Counted from the first letter of the stretch, positions 17,675-27,750 are shown. The stretch is 64,000 nt of DNA from an uncultured Polaribacter sp. (GCA_943846595.1 OX044355.1:1852199-1916198); one strand, 5' to 3'. The notes: generated from the letters alone by a model not told the origin. Made by a program: numbers and translations.

Positions 17675-19891
17675 ATGAACTACTCCATTTCTATAGAAGA
17701 AGAAAATAAGGAAATTGCAAGTCGATATAAGGACTTGTTAAAGGGGACCTATGAAATTTTATCAAAGGACGATAAAGACTTAATTCGGCAGGCATTTGAG
17801 GTTGCCGTTGAAGCACATTCTGAGCAGCGAAGAAAAACAGGTGAACCTTATATCTACCATCCGATCGCAGTGGCAAAAATTGTTGCTTATGAAATTGGTC
17901 TAGGAGCCACCTCTATAGCAGCAGCACTTTTACATGACGTGGTAGAAGATACCCACTACACAATTGAAGATATTGAACAATTATTTGGAGAAACAATTGC
18001 ACGTATTGTAAATGGATTGACCAAAATCTCTCGTTTAAATAAAGATAAAGACGTTTCCATACAAGCAGAAAATTTCAGAAAAATGCTTCTTACATTGCAT
18101 GATGATGTTCGTGTTATTTTAATAAAAATTGCGGACAGATTGCACAATATGCAAACGATGGATGCGATGCCTGCTCACAAACAAATAAAAATAGCTTCTG
18201 AGACCTTGTATATTTATGCGCCGCTAGCGCATCGATTGGGATTGTATAATATTAAAACAGAATTAGAGGACCTGGGGTTAAAATACACAGAACCCGAAGT
18301 TTTTAATGACATTACTGCTAAAATAAAAGCTAGTAAAGAAGAACAACAAAACTATATCAATACATTTTCAGAAACCATTCAAAAAGGACTGAGTAAAGAA
18401 CATTTTAATTATGAAATAAAGGGGCGTTTTAAATCCATTTTTTCTATTCGTAGAAAGATGAGAAAACAGAATGTGACTTTCGATGAAGTATACGATAAAT
18501 TTGCCATTCGAATCATTTTTAAACCCAATTCTAAGGATGAAAAATTTGAAGCTTGGAAGATTTATTCCATTGTAACCGATTACTTTAAACCCAATCCGTC
18601 ACGTTTAAGAGATTGGATTTCTCAGCCAAAATCTACAGGGTATGAAGCATTACACATTACTGTTGTTGGACCAGATGCCCAATGGGTTGAAGTACAAATT
18701 CGTTCTAAAAGAATGGATGAAATAGCAGAAAAAGGTTATGCAGCACATTTTAAATACAAACAAGGAAACGTCAATGAAAATGGTCTTGAAGGTTGGCTCA
18801 ATAAATTGAAAGAAACCCTTGAGAACCAAAGTTTAAGTGCAGTTGATTTTGTCGAGGATTTTAAATTGAATTTATACGCAAAAGAAATTTATGTATTCAC
18901 CCCTAAAGGGGATTTAAAATCACTTCCAAAAGGAGCCTCGGCTTTAGATTTTGCCTTTTCAATTCATACCGATGTAGGATTAAAATGTAGAGGCGCAAAA
19001 GTAAATGGAAAATTGGTTCCACTAAGTTACGAACTCAATAGTGGAGATCAAATAGAGGTCATTACAACAGCACTCAACAAACCAAATTCTAGATGGTTGG
19101 ATTTTGTAATAACTGCACGAGCACGAACAAAAATTAAAGCCGCCTTAAAAGACGAAGAGAAACAAATTGCAGAGGAAGGAAAAGCGATACTGGCTAGGAA
19201 ACTACGTCATTTAAAGATTTCATTTAATGAAAAGGTAGTGAATGAATTGGTAACCTTCTTTAAGTTGAGAACAAGTTTCGACTTGTTCTTTAGAATTGGA
19301 AGTGGTGCTATAGATAACACCCAATTAAAAAGCTTTGTATCGGGTAGAAACAGTGCCATAATTAGTTATTTTAAAAACAAACTGAGAAGATCTCCAAGCA
19401 CAGAAATCGTTAGTGAGGAAGTGGTTACTCACAAATACGATGCACTGGTTTTTGGAAACGATGAAGAAAAACTAGAATATAAATTATCTCCATGCTGCAA
19501 TCCAATCCCTGGAGACAATGTTTTTGGGTTTATCACCATCAATGATGGGATAAAAGTACATAAGAAAAATTGTCCAAATTCCATTTCTTTGCAGTCAAAT
19601 TATGCCTATCGAATTATAAAAACGAAATGGATCGATTCAACAAAACAAGATTTCAAAGTTATCTTGCAAATAAATGGTGTTGACAATGCAGGAATTGCAA
19701 ATAATTTAACCCGAATTATATCGAACAATATGGGTGTTTTTATTCACAGTATCAACATTGCAGGAAATGAAGGTTTTTTTGACGGTAAATTATCGCTAAG
19801 TGTCAACAATAGCGCGCAGCTTAAAAAGCTCATTACCAGTATTCAAAGAATTGATGGTGTCAAAAAAGTGGCACGTGTTAATACTTTGTAA
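17675..19891 (+). CDS. spoT: Bifunctional (p)ppGpp synthetase/hydrolase
   Basis: Makes and degrades the stringent-response alarmone (p)ppGpp. 738 residues in the full RelA/SpoT order: HD hydrolase domain with H62, HD at residues 87-88 and EDT at 91-93; synthetase domain around GRFKSIFSIRRKM (residue 250 onward); TGS domain from KEIYVFTPKGDLKSLPKGAS (about residue 405); Cys-containing region near LSPCCNPIPGDNV; and a C-terminal ACT domain from about residue 665. An intact HD site means hydrolase activity is expected, so this is a Rel/SpoT type, probably the main long RSH of the cell. It precedes the Fur-family gene and purA, an order common in this group. Confidence 0.96.
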   Translation: MNYSISIEEENKEIASRYKDLLKGTYEILSKDDKDLIRQAFEVAVEAHSEQRRKTGEPYIYHPIAVAKIVAYEIGLGATSIAAALLHDVVEDTHYTIEDIEQLFGETIARIVNGLTKISRLNKDKDVSIQAENFRKMLLTLHDDVRVILIKIADRLHNMQTMDAMPAHKQIKIASETLYIYAPLAHRLGLYNIKTELEDLGLKYTEPEVFNDITAKIKASKEEQQNYINTFSETIQKGLSKEHFNYEIKGRFKSIFSIRRKMRKQNVTFDEVYDKFAIRIIFKPNSKDEKFEAWKIYSIVTDYFKPNPSRLRDWISQPKSTGYEALHITVVGPDAQWVEVQIRSKRMDEIAEKGYAAHFKYKQGNVNENGLEGWLNKLKETLENQSLSAVDFVEDFKLNLYAKEIYVFTPKGDLKSLPKGASALDFAFSIHTDVGLKCRGAKVNGKLVPLSYELNSGDQIEVITTALNKPNSRWLDFVITARARTKIKAALKDEEKQIAEEGKAILARKLRHLKISFNEKVVNELVTFFKLRTSFDLFFRIGSGAIDNTQLKSFVSGRNSAIISYFKNKLRRSPSTEIVSEEVVTHKYDALVFGNDEEKLEYKLSPCCNPIPGDNVFGFITINDGIKVHKKNCPNSISLQSNYAYRIIKTKWIDSTKQDFKVILQINGVDNAGIANNLTRIISNNMGVFIHSINIAGNEGFFDGKLSLSVNNSAQLKKLITSIQRIDGVKKVARVNTL

Positions 19892-19933
19892 ATATCATTT
19901 ATTTAAAACTATTAATTTATTCATAAATTAGAT

Positions 19934-19941
19934 TAAATTTG
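19934..19941 (+). promoter_or_regulatory. Candidate -7 promoter element of the Fur-family gene
   Basis: TAAATTTG matches TAnnTTTG and lies 19 bases before the ATG at 19961. No TTG at the usual upstream distance. Confidence 0.4.
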
Positions 19942-19960
19942 TTTTTGAAAAAAATAATAA

Positions 19961-20404
19961 ATGGGTAATTCTGAAAATAATCAGGAAGTAGTAAGGAAAG
20001 TGTTTACCTCTTTTTTAGAAGACAACAAGCACAGAAAAACTCCTGAACGTTTTGCAATTCTGCAAGAAATTTATGCCGTAGAGGATCATTTTGATATTGA
20101 GTCTTTATATATCAATATGAAGAATAAAAACTACCGCGTAAGTAGAGCTACTCTTTACAATACAATCGACTTACTCTTAGATTGCGGCTTGGTAAGAAAA
20201 CATCAATTTGATGGGCATTCTATGGCGAGGTATGAGAAGAGTTATTTCGACAAAAACCACGACCACTTAATATTTACAGATTCTGGAGAAGTAAAAGAAT
20301 TTTGCGACCCTAGAATCCAAGTAATCAAAAAAACAATTGAAGAAGTTTTCAATGTAGACATTCACAATCACTCTCTATATTTTTACGGAACTAAGAAAAA
20401 ATAA
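19961..20404 (+). CDS. Fur-family transcriptional regulator
   Basis: 147-residue metal-responsive repressor of the Fur/PerR/Zur superfamily. The winged helix is visible as [14 protein letters not shown] then [21 protein letters not shown]. The dimerisation domain carries the regulatory-site residues in the HDHLIF segment, but the usual CxxC pairs are missing: where most Fur proteins read CxxCG the text is [10 protein letters not shown], and the C-terminus [12 protein letters not shown] has no CxxC. It therefore lacks the structural Cys4 zinc site. Whether it senses iron, zinc or peroxide cannot be decided. It sits between spoT and purA on the same strand. Confidence 0.9.
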   Translation: MGNSENNQEVVRKVFTSFLEDNKHRKTPERFAILQEIYAVEDHFDIESLYINMKNKNYRVSRATLYNTIDLLLDCGLVRKHQFDGHSMARYEKSYFDKNHDHLIFTDSGEVKEFCDPRIQVIKKTIEEVFNVDIHNHSLYFYGTKKK

Positions 20405-20443
20405 CAAACTACAACACAACAATCACACAAATTACACAACAAA

Positions 20444-21715
20444 ATGGCAGTAGATTTATTACTCGGATTACAATGGGGAGATGAAGGAAAAGGTAAAATT
20501 GTAGATGTTTTAACCACCAACTATGATATTATCGCACGTTTTCAAGGAGGTCCTAATGCGGGTCATACATTAATTTTTGACGGAACAAAACACGTTTTGC
20601 ACACCATACCATCAGGTATTTTTCATAAAACGGCATTGAATGTTGTGGGGAATGGAGTGGTTATAGATCCTGTGATTTTCAAAAAAGAATTAGAAAATTT
20701 AGACAAACACGATATTGATTATACTTCAAAACTATTAATTTCTAGAAAAGCGCACTTGATCTTGCCAACACATCGATTGTTAGATGCAGCCTCAGAAACT
20801 TCTAAAGGAAAAGCGAAGATTGGTTCTACTTTAAAAGGAATTGGTCCTACATACATGGACAAAACCGGTAGAAACGGAATGCGTGTTGGAGATTTAGAAA
20901 TGGAAAACTGGAAAGACAAGTATCATGCACTTACGGCCAAACATCTGGGAATGTTGGACTATTTCAATATCAAGATCGAATATAATTTAGACGAATTAGA
21001 AGCTGAATTTGATAAAGGAATTGAGAAATTAAAAACATTACAATTTATAGATAGTGAAGAATTTCTAAACCAAGCTATCAAAGACAAAAAAACAATTTTA
21101 GCTGAAGGAGCTCAAGGATCTTTATTGGATATTGATTTTGGAACCTATCCATTTGTTACCTCTTCAAATACAACTGCTGCTGGTGCTTGTACTGGTTTGG
21201 GGGTAGCTCCCAACAGAATTGGTGAAGTATTTGGAATTTTCAAAGCCTATACAACCCGAGTTGGTTCTGGACCGTTTCCTACAGAGTTGTTTGATCAAGA
21301 TGGTGCCGAAATGGCACGTATTGGTCATGAGTTTGGTGCAACAACAGGAAGAGCGAGACGTTGTGGATGGTTGGATTTAGTTGCCCTAAAATACGCTGTT
21401 GATGTAAATGGAGTGACACAACTAATGATGATGAAAGGAGATGTATTATCTGGTTTCAAAAACCTAAAAGTATGTACTTCCTACAATTATAAAGGAAAAG
21501 AGATTTCACACTTACCCTATAATATCGAGCCAGAAAACGTTTCTGTAAACTACTCTGAATTTAAAGGTTGGGATGAGGATTTAACGAAAATGACTGCAGC
21601 TGATCAATTGCCTCAAAATTTATTAGAGTATGTAGCGTTTATTGAAAAAGAAACAGGGGTTCCTGTTAAAATCGTATCTGTTGGACCCGATAGAAAACAA
21701 ACCATTATTAGATAG
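20444..21715 (+). CDS. purA: Adenylosuccinate synthetase
   Basis: GTP-dependent conversion of IMP and aspartate to adenylosuccinate, the first committed step to AMP. 423 residues, normal length. The P-loop-like GLQWGDEGKGK is at residues 8-18 with catalytic Asp13, followed by GGPNAGHT and the signature GIGPTYMDKTGRNG. The 39-base gap after the Fur-family gene suggests co-transcription, linking purine synthesis with spoT upstream. Confidence 0.97.
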   Translation: MAVDLLLGLQWGDEGKGKIVDVLTTNYDIIARFQGGPNAGHTLIFDGTKHVLHTIPSGIFHKTALNVVGNGVVIDPVIFKKELENLDKHDIDYTSKLLISRKAHLILPTHRLLDAASETSKGKAKIGSTLKGIGPTYMDKTGRNGMRVGDLEMENWKDKYHALTAKHLGMLDYFNIKIEYNLDELEAEFDKGIEKLKTLQFIDSEEFLNQAIKDKKTILAEGAQGSLLDIDFGTYPFVTSSNTTAAGACTGLGVAPNRIGEVFGIFKAYTTRVGSGPFPTELFDQDGAEMARIGHEFGATTGRARRCGWLDLVALKYAVDVNGVTQLMMMKGDVLSGFKNLKVCTSYNYKGKEISHLPYNIEPENVSVNYSEFKGWDEDLTKMTAADQLPQNLLEYVAFIEKETGVPVKIVSVGPDRKQTIIR

Positions 21716-21755
21716 TTTTACCTAAACATTAAGACACTTGAAATATTCTTTTCAT

Positions 21756-21763
21756 TATTTTTG
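21756..21763 (+). promoter_or_regulatory. Candidate -7 promoter element of the OstA-like gene
   Basis: TATTTTTG matches TAnnTTTG, 16 bases before the TTG at 21780. It supports the shorter protein, since the upstream TTG at 21738 would lie before this promoter. Confidence 0.4.
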
Positions 21764-21779
21764 CCTAAAACCGAACATT

Positions 21780-23402
21780 TTGAAAAGAATCTTTTTTTTA
21801 TTGCTTGCCCTCATTGTTCTATCTGCAAATGCACAAACTAAAAAAATACTTTACAATGCAAAACTTCAAGATACTGACGAAAAAAAATATCCCGGTGCAA
21901 CCCGATTAATTGGTGAAGTTCGAATGGTTCACGAAGGTGCTGTTTTAACCTGTCAACAAGCATTATACTACAAAGAGAAAAACTTTTTCAAAGCCATTGG
22001 TAAGGTGTACCTAAAACAAGGAGACACCATTACACAAACCAGTGATTATGCAGATTATGATGGAAATTCGAAACAAGTATTGTCTTGGGGAAATGTGGTC
22101 TTAAAAGACCCAACAATGGTCTTAACATCCGATACTCTTCAATTTGACCGAATCAATCAAAAATTATATTACCGAAGCTACGCAACAATTAAAGATGCAA
22201 CCAATACCTTAAAAAGCAAAAACGGAAACTACTATCTAACCAATAAAAAATTTACGGCAACAACTCGTGTCAATGTGGTCAATCCAGAACACAATTTAGC
22301 ATCAGTACATTTGGATTATTATACAAATTCGGGGCTCACCTACTTCTATGGGCCAACTACAATTACCAATTCAAAAAATAAAAACAGCATCTATAGTGAA
22401 CGAGGATTTTATAATACAAAGACGGACATCTCTCATTTTGTAAAAAATGCAAAACTATTTTTAAAAGAAAGAACCATTGAAGGAGATAGTTTGTATTATG
22501 ATAAAAACCGTGGCTTTGCTTCTGCAACTAACAACATTATCGTAAAAGATACTGTAGAAAATTTTTTGACAAAAGGAAATTATGCTGAATTATTTGAATT
22601 CAAAGATTCTTTGTTTATTGTAGACAGAGCCGTTGCCATTACAATCATAGACAAGGATTCAATGTTTGTTCATGGAGATACATTGTTGGTTACCGGAATC
22701 CCTGAAAAACGAATTATTAGAACATTTAATAATGTGAAAATTTTCAAGTCTGACTTGCAAGGAAAGTGCGATTCTATTCACACAAACCAAGCGACAGGAC
22801 TTACAAGAATGTTTAAAAGCCCTGTTTTATGGGCAGATCAGAATCAAATTACTGGAGATACAATTCATTTAATTACCAATGTTGAAACCGAAAAATTAGA
22901 TTCCCTAAAAGTGTTGAACAATGCTTTCATCAATTCCAAAGATTCTTTATCTATTGCCGATTTTAATCAGATCAAAGGAAGAAATATTTTTGGAAAATTT
23001 AAAGACAACAGCATCAGAACTCTTTTGGTTAAGGGGAATGCAGAATCGGTCTATTACAACAGAAACGAATTAGGAGTTTTAGAATCCATCTCAAAAGAAA
23101 TTTCGAGCACTATTGAATTCACCCTATTTGACGGTGAAATAGAAACTATCAAATACTTGAAGACTACAGAAGGAAAAACCTATCCACCTTCGAAACTTCC
23201 CGATCATGTAAAAGAATTAAAAGGTTTTATTTGGCGAGAAGAAGAACAACCAAAAAAAATGACTGATATTTTTATCAAAGAAGGAGAAAACAAAAAAACA
23301 ACGAAAGCTACTAAGAAATTGGGACCTATAAAACCCATGACTACTCCCAAATTAGATACAAATAAAGAACTGAAAGGCCCCATAAGTATTGAGAAACAAT
23401 AA
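21780..23402 (+). CDS. OstA/LptA-like periplasmic protein
   Basis: Likely part of the lipopolysaccharide transport bridge (LptA or LptD N-terminal type). No ATG is available; I choose the TTG at 21780 because it gives a normal signal peptide, MKRIFFLLLALIVLSANAQ, and 540 residues. The mature part has repeated OstA beta-strand patterns such as LTCQQALYYKEKNFFKAIGK, TSDYADYDGNSKQVLSWG, LTSDTLQFDR and IEGDSLYYDKNRGFASATN, a jellyroll seen in LptA/LptC/LptD. It is much longer than E. coli LptA (about 185) and lacks the LptD barrel, which is the Bacteroidota OstA-like type. The C-terminus is Lys/Thr-rich. The stop overlaps the next ATG by one base. Confidence 0.8.
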   Translation: MKRIFFLLLALIVLSANAQTKKILYNAKLQDTDEKKYPGATRLIGEVRMVHEGAVLTCQQALYYKEKNFFKAIGKVYLKQGDTITQTSDYADYDGNSKQVLSWGNVVLKDPTMVLTSDTLQFDRINQKLYYRSYATIKDATNTLKSKNGNYYLTNKKFTATTRVNVVNPEHNLASVHLDYYTNSGLTYFYGPTTITNSKNKNSIYSERGFYNTKTDISHFVKNAKLFLKERTIEGDSLYYDKNRGFASATNNIIVKDTVENFLTKGNYAELFEFKDSLFIVDRAVAITIIDKDSMFVHGDTLLVTGIPEKRIIRTFNNVKIFKSDLQGKCDSIHTNQATGLTRMFKSPVLWADQNQITGDTIHLITNVETEKLDSLKVLNNAFINSKDSLSIADFNQIKGRNIFGKFKDNSIRTLLVKGNAESVYYNRNELGVLESISKEISSTIEFTLFDGEIETIKYLKTTEGKTYPPSKLPDHVKELKGFIWREEEQPKKMTDIFIKEGENKKTTKATKKLGPIKPMTTPKLDTNKELKGPISIEKQ

Positions 23403-24589
23403 TGAAAAATGATTTCTTTACATACCAAGCACAAACATCTCCACACCCATTAGCGATAGAGATTTCGCATGCAAAAGGCTCTTATATTTTTGATACCAAA
23501 GGAAAGAAACATTTAGACTTTGTTGCAGGAGTTTCTGCAAATAGCTTGGGACACAATCACCCCAAAGTAACACAAGCAATTAAAAAGCAATTAGACAAGC
23601 ACGCACATGTAATGGTATACGGTGAATTTGTTCAAGAAGCACCTGTTGCATTATGCAAAATACTCGCTGAAACATTTCCGAAAAATGAAATGTCTGTATA
23701 TCTCACCAATTCTGGTACAGAAGCTACAGAAGGTGCACTAAAACTCGCCAAAAGGCTTACCAAAAGGTCAGAAATTATTGCTGCAAAGAACTCCTATCAC
23801 GGAAATACACAAGGCGCAATGAGTGTTTCTGGCGCTGAAGAACAAAATCGAGCCTTTCGACCATTGGTTCCAGGTGCACGATTCATTGAGTTTAACAAAG
23901 AAGCAGATTTAGATAAAATTACGCATAAAACAGCCGCTGTTATCCTAGAAACAATTCAAGGAGGTGCAGGATTTATTTGTCCCGAAAATGATTTTCTAAA
24001 AAAAGTAAAAGCGAAATGTGATGCAGTATGTGCCTTACTAATTTTAGATGAAATACAAACTGGAATCGGTAGAACTGGGAAATTTTGGGGTTTTGAAAAC
24101 TATCATGTAATACCAGATATTGTAATTACAGGTAAAGGCTTAGGAGGTGGCATGCCCATTGGTGCATTTATTGCACCTTCTAAAATGATGCACTTATTAC
24201 AAACTACACCCAAATTAGGGCACATTACTACTTTTGGTGGGCATCCTGTGATCGCAGCTGCAGGCTTTGCAACGGTAACAGAAATATTGTCACACACTTT
24301 AATAGCAGATACACTTAAGAAAGAAAAACTCATTAGACATCACCTTCAACATCCAGCCATTAAAGAAATTAGAGGAAAAGGTTTGATGTTAGCTGCTATT
24401 GTTGACACTCCAGAATTGGCAGCAAAAATTATATTGACTTGTTTGGAAAGAGGATTGATTCTTTTCTTTCTTCTTTTTGAAAAAAGCGCCATCCGGATGA
24501 CACCTCCCCTAACAATTTCTAATGCGGAAATTATTGAAGGCTGTTCACTTTTAACGGAAGTTATCAATGACGTGACTGCAGAGTCATAA
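23402..24589 (+). CDS. Class III aminotransferase (ornithine/acetylornithine type)
   Basis: PLP-dependent fold-type I aminotransferase of 395 residues. The PLP lysine is in VITGKGLGGGMP (K245), preceded by the LLILDEIQTGIGRTGKFWG segment that binds the cofactor ring, and the N-terminal FVAGVSANSLGHNHPKV pattern is typical. Family members include acetylornithine, ornithine and 4-aminobutyrate transaminases; substrate cannot be fixed, and no arginine gene is next to it. The start overlaps the stop of the OstA-like gene by one base, so the two are translationally linked. Confidence 0.87.
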   Translation: MKNDFFTYQAQTSPHPLAIEISHAKGSYIFDTKGKKHLDFVAGVSANSLGHNHPKVTQAIKKQLDKHAHVMVYGEFVQEAPVALCKILAETFPKNEMSVYLTNSGTEATEGALKLAKRLTKRSEIIAAKNSYHGNTQGAMSVSGAEEQNRAFRPLVPGARFIEFNKEADLDKITHKTAAVILETIQGGAGFICPENDFLKKVKAKCDAVCALLILDEIQTGIGRTGKFWGFENYHVIPDIVITGKGLGGGMPIGAFIAPSKMMHLLQTTPKLGHITTFGGHPVIAAAGFATVTEILSHTLIADTLKKEKLIRHHLQHPAIKEIRGKGLMLAAIVDTPELAAKIILTCLERGLILFFLLFEKSAIRMTPPLTISNAEIIEGCSLLTEVINDVTAES

Positions 24590-24668
24590 GTGTTGAAACT
24601 TTTATTAATAGTCAATTCAAATGGATACAACTCGAATTATTTACTTTTAATATACTATTTCTAAAGTT

Positions 24669-24700
24669 AAAAAAAAGCTTGAGTCTTTCGATTCAAGCTT
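24669..24700 (-). terminator. Terminator after acnB
   Basis: Stem AAGCTTGAGTC / GATTCAAGCTT (one G-T pair) with loop TTTC. On the minus strand it is followed by eight U (A run 24669-24676), 26 bases beyond the acnB stop. The plus side lacks a T run. Confidence 0.8.
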
Positions 24701-24726
24701 AATATATCTTTAAATTAAGATTCTAT

Positions 24727-27504
24727 TTATTTTACGAGAAGCTTATGTGAAGGCTTAAACTTCGTTAGATTAATCCCTTTTACAGCAGCTACATATTCTT
24801 CTAAAGTAGGTGTTCTACCGAGTATGGTAGATAAAACCACTACCGGTGTAGAAGAAAGTAAAGATTCTCCTTTTTTCTCACCAGAATCTTTTACAACTCT
24901 ACCTTGGAATAAACGTGTAGATGTTGCCATCACTGTATCGCCAGGTGCTGCTTTTTCTTGATTCCCCATACATAAGTTACAACCAGGACGCTCTAAATAC
25001 AAAATGTTTTCATATCCAGTACGTGCGATGGCTTTTGGTGCATTGTCATCAAATTCGAAGCCAGAATATTTTTTCAAAATATCCCAATCCCCTTCTGCTT
25101 TCAATTCATCTACAATATTATAGGTAGGAGGTGCGACCACTAATGGAGCCTTAAAAACTACTGCTCCTTGTTGCTCATCAATATTCTTGAGCATTTGTGC
25201 TAATATTTTCATATCGCCTTTATGCACCATACAAGATCCTACAAAACCAAGATCCACCTTTTTAGTTCCTCCATAGAAAGAAAGTGGTCTAATGGTGTCG
25301 TGCGTATATCGCTTAGAAACATCATCATTATTTACATCTGGATCTGCAATCATTGGCTCTGCAATGATATCTAAATCAATCACTACTTCAGCTGAATATT
25401 TAGCATTTGCATCAGGTGTTAAGGCTGGTTTGTCTCCTGATTTAATTTCTGCGATTCGCTTATCTGCAATTGCAATTAATCCTTTCAAAACTTGAAGATC
25501 ATTGTCCATGCCTTTTTCGATCATGATCTGAATTCTCGCTTTTGCAATCTCTAAAGATTCAATTAAGGTGTCATCTTCAGAAATACAGATAGAAGCTTTT
25601 GCTTTCATTTCTGCCGTCCAATCGGTAAATGTAAAAGCTTGATCGGCAGTAAGAGTTCCAATGTGCACCTCAATAATTTTACCTTGGAATACATTGTCGC
25701 CACCAAACTGCGTAAGCATTTGTGATTGTGTAGCATGTACTACATCTCGAAAATCCATATACGGTTTCATTTCACCTTTGAAAGTTACTTTAACAGATTC
25801 TGGAATTGGCATAGAAGCTTCCCCAGTAGCGAGTGCTAAAGCAACGGTTCCAGAATCTGCTCCAAAGGCTACACCTTTGGACATTCTTGTATGTGAATCT
25901 CCACCAATAATAATAGCCCAATCGTCCACAGTTAAATCATTCAATACTTTATGAATAACATCTGTCATTGGTTGGTACTTATGCTCAGGGTCACGAGCAG
26001 TAATCAACCCAAAATCATTCATAAACTTCATCAGTCTCGGAATGTTTGCCTTCGATTTGTTGTCCCATACCGAAGCAGTATGACAACCTGATTGATAGGC
26101 TCCGTCTAAAATGGGAGAGATTATTGTTGCAGCCATCATCTCTAATTCTTGAGAAGTCATCAGTCCCGTTGTATCTTGAGAGCCAACAATGTTTACTTCA
26201 ACACGAACATCCGATCCAGCATGCAATACTTTGCCCGGTGTTGTTCCTACAGCATTCTTATTGAATATTTTTTCAACTGCTGTTAGTCCCTGCCCCTCAT
26301 GAGAAATCTCTTTTGATGTAGCAAACACTGGAGTTACATTTGTATTTAAAACTTTTGATGCGAATGTTTGTAATTTTTTACCAAATACGATTGCATAGGA
26401 GCCTCCCGCTTTGATAAATTCCATTTTTTGTGGCGTTAATGACGCAGAAATATCAATTAATTCCCGATCACCATTATATAATTTCTTCTCTTTTGTATTG
26501 ATTGTAAGCACAGTTCCTGTAGCTACAGAATATGTTTCCTTTAAAATAGGATTGCCTTCCGCATCACGAATCGTTTTTCCATTTTCATCTTTCTGCTTTA
26601 CCCAGTTTTTAAGATCTACGCCAATACCACCTGTTACCCCTACTGTTGTCAAGAAAATTGGCGAAATACCATTTGTTCCTGCTATGATTGGAGCAATGTT
26701 GATGAAGGGTACATAGGGACTTGCTTTGATACCTGTCCATAATGCCACATTATTAACACCAGACATTCTCGAGGATCCTACTCCCATGGTTCCTTTTTCT
26801 GCAATTAGCATCACACGCTTATCCGGATGTTGTTTTTGCAATGCTAGCAATGCATTTTGTTGTTCCTTGTTGTGCTCAAACATACATTGACCATGCAACT
26901 CACGATCTGATCGAGAATGCGCATCACCTCCAGGAGAAAGTAAATCGGTAGAAATATCCCCTACACCAACGATGAAAGTTACGACTTCTATCTTTTCTTC
27001 TACTTCTGGTAATTTCGTAAAAAATTCTGCTTTTGCATAACTTTCAAGAAGTGCTTTCGCAATTGCATTACCATTATTGTAAGCAACTTCAATGCGTTCC
27101 ATGTCTGCCTCGTAAAGGAACACTTGGGTTTTAAGTACCTCAGCGGCTTGCGCTGCAATGTCCAAAGTATCTCCTAAGGCGATATCCAATAAAACATTAA
27201 TTGAAGGTCCCCCTTTCATATGTGCCAGTTGCTCAAAAGCAGCTGTAGGCGTAATTTCTTTTAAAATCGATTCACCTAGAATGATCTCCTTTAAAAACTT
27301 CGCTTTTACAACTGCTGCGCTGGTTGTACCTGGCAAAACATTATAGATGAAAAAATTAAGAGAATCTTCTCGATGTTCATTCTCTAAATCTTTAATCTGT
27401 GCAATGATTTCGCTAAGCAATTCTGCACCATCTATTGGCTGTGGACTAAGTCCTTGCCTTTTTCTATCTTCTATTTGCTGAAGGTAATCTTTATAAGTGT
27501 TCAT
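24727..27504 (-). CDS. acnB: Aconitate hydratase B / 2-methylisocitrate dehydratase
   Basis: TCA-cycle isomerisation of citrate to isocitrate through a [4Fe-4S] cluster; AcnB enzymes also act on 2-methylcitrate-derived substrates. 925 residues with the AcnB order: helical N-terminal domain, swivel domain, then the catalytic domains. Cluster ligands are seen as DLGFVGSCMVHKGD and ERPGCNLCMGNQ. The region SGCHTASVWDNKSKANIPRL and IGGDSHTRMSKGVAFGADSG are typical of the family. It has a strong promoter with a leader of about 80 bases, and its own terminator, so it is a single-gene unit. AcnA is excluded by the domain order. Confidence 0.96.
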   Translation of the reverse strand: MNTYKDYLQQIEDRKRQGLSPQPIDGAELLSEIIAQIKDLENEHREDSLNFFIYNVLPGTTSAAVVKAKFLKEIILGESILKEITPTAAFEQLAHMKGGPSINVLLDIALGDTLDIAAQAAEVLKTQVFLYEADMERIEVAYNNGNAIAKALLESYAKAEFFTKLPEVEEKIEVVTFIVGVGDISTDLLSPGGDAHSRSDRELHGQCMFEHNKEQQNALLALQKQHPDKRVMLIAEKGTMGVGSSRMSGVNNVALWTGIKASPYVPFINIAPIIAGTNGISPIFLTTVGVTGGIGVDLKNWVKQKDENGKTIRDAEGNPILKETYSVATGTVLTINTKEKKLYNGDRELIDISASLTPQKMEFIKAGGSYAIVFGKKLQTFASKVLNTNVTPVFATSKEISHEGQGLTAVEKIFNKNAVGTTPGKVLHAGSDVRVEVNIVGSQDTTGLMTSQELEMMAATIISPILDGAYQSGCHTASVWDNKSKANIPRLMKFMNDFGLITARDPEHKYQPMTDVIHKVLNDLTVDDWAIIIGGDSHTRMSKGVAFGADSGTVALALATGEASMPIPESVKVTFKGEMKPYMDFRDVVHATQSQMLTQFGGDNVFQGKIIEVHIGTLTADQAFTFTDWTAEMKAKASICISEDDTLIESLEIAKARIQIMIEKGMDNDLQVLKGLIAIADKRIAEIKSGDKPALTPDANAKYSAEVVIDLDIIAEPMIADPDVNNDDVSKRYTHDTIRPLSFYGGTKKVDLGFVGSCMVHKGDMKILAQMLKNIDEQQGAVVFKAPLVVAPPTYNIVDELKAEGDWDILKKYSGFEFDDNAPKAIARTGYENILYLERPGCNLCMGNQEKAAPGDTVMATSTRLFQGRVVKDSGEKKGESLLSSTPVVVLSTILGRTPTLEEYVAAVKGINLTKFKPSHKLLVK

Positions 27505-27590
27505 GTAGGATATTTTTAATACTATAAACCGTTCAAATTCAAGGAATCTAAAAAGCTATATCTGTTTTTTTTTTAAGAATTATAGTACCA

Positions 27591-27619
27591 CAAATCTACT
27601 GTTTTTATGGCTACTTCAA
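27591..27619 (-). promoter_or_regulatory. Promoter of acnB
   Basis: On the minus strand TTG (27617-27619), 18-base spacer, TAGATTTG (27591-27598): full match to the TTG / TAnnTTTG consensus. Predicts a leader of about 80 bases before the acnB ATG at 27504. Confidence 0.6.
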
Positions 27620-27656
27620 AAAATAATTAATAGATTGCTTTAATTAATAAATAAAT

Positions 27657-27705
27657 AAAAGTTATTTCTGTATTTATTAAAAATAAATGAATAGAAATAA
27701 CTTTT
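27657..27705. repeat. Long stem-loop between acnB promoter and rnpB
   Basis: A perfect 13-base inverted repeat (27657-27669 with 27693-27705) encloses a second 7-base inverted repeat (27672-27678 with 27682-27688). On the minus strand it lies 45 bases after the RNase P RNA 3' end and is followed by a T/A-rich tract, so it may end or protect that transcript. On the plus strand it is followed by five T. Confidence 0.6.
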
Positions 27706-27750
27706 TAAAACGTTTTTATTGAGGATATCGTAAAAAAATAACACTAAAAA

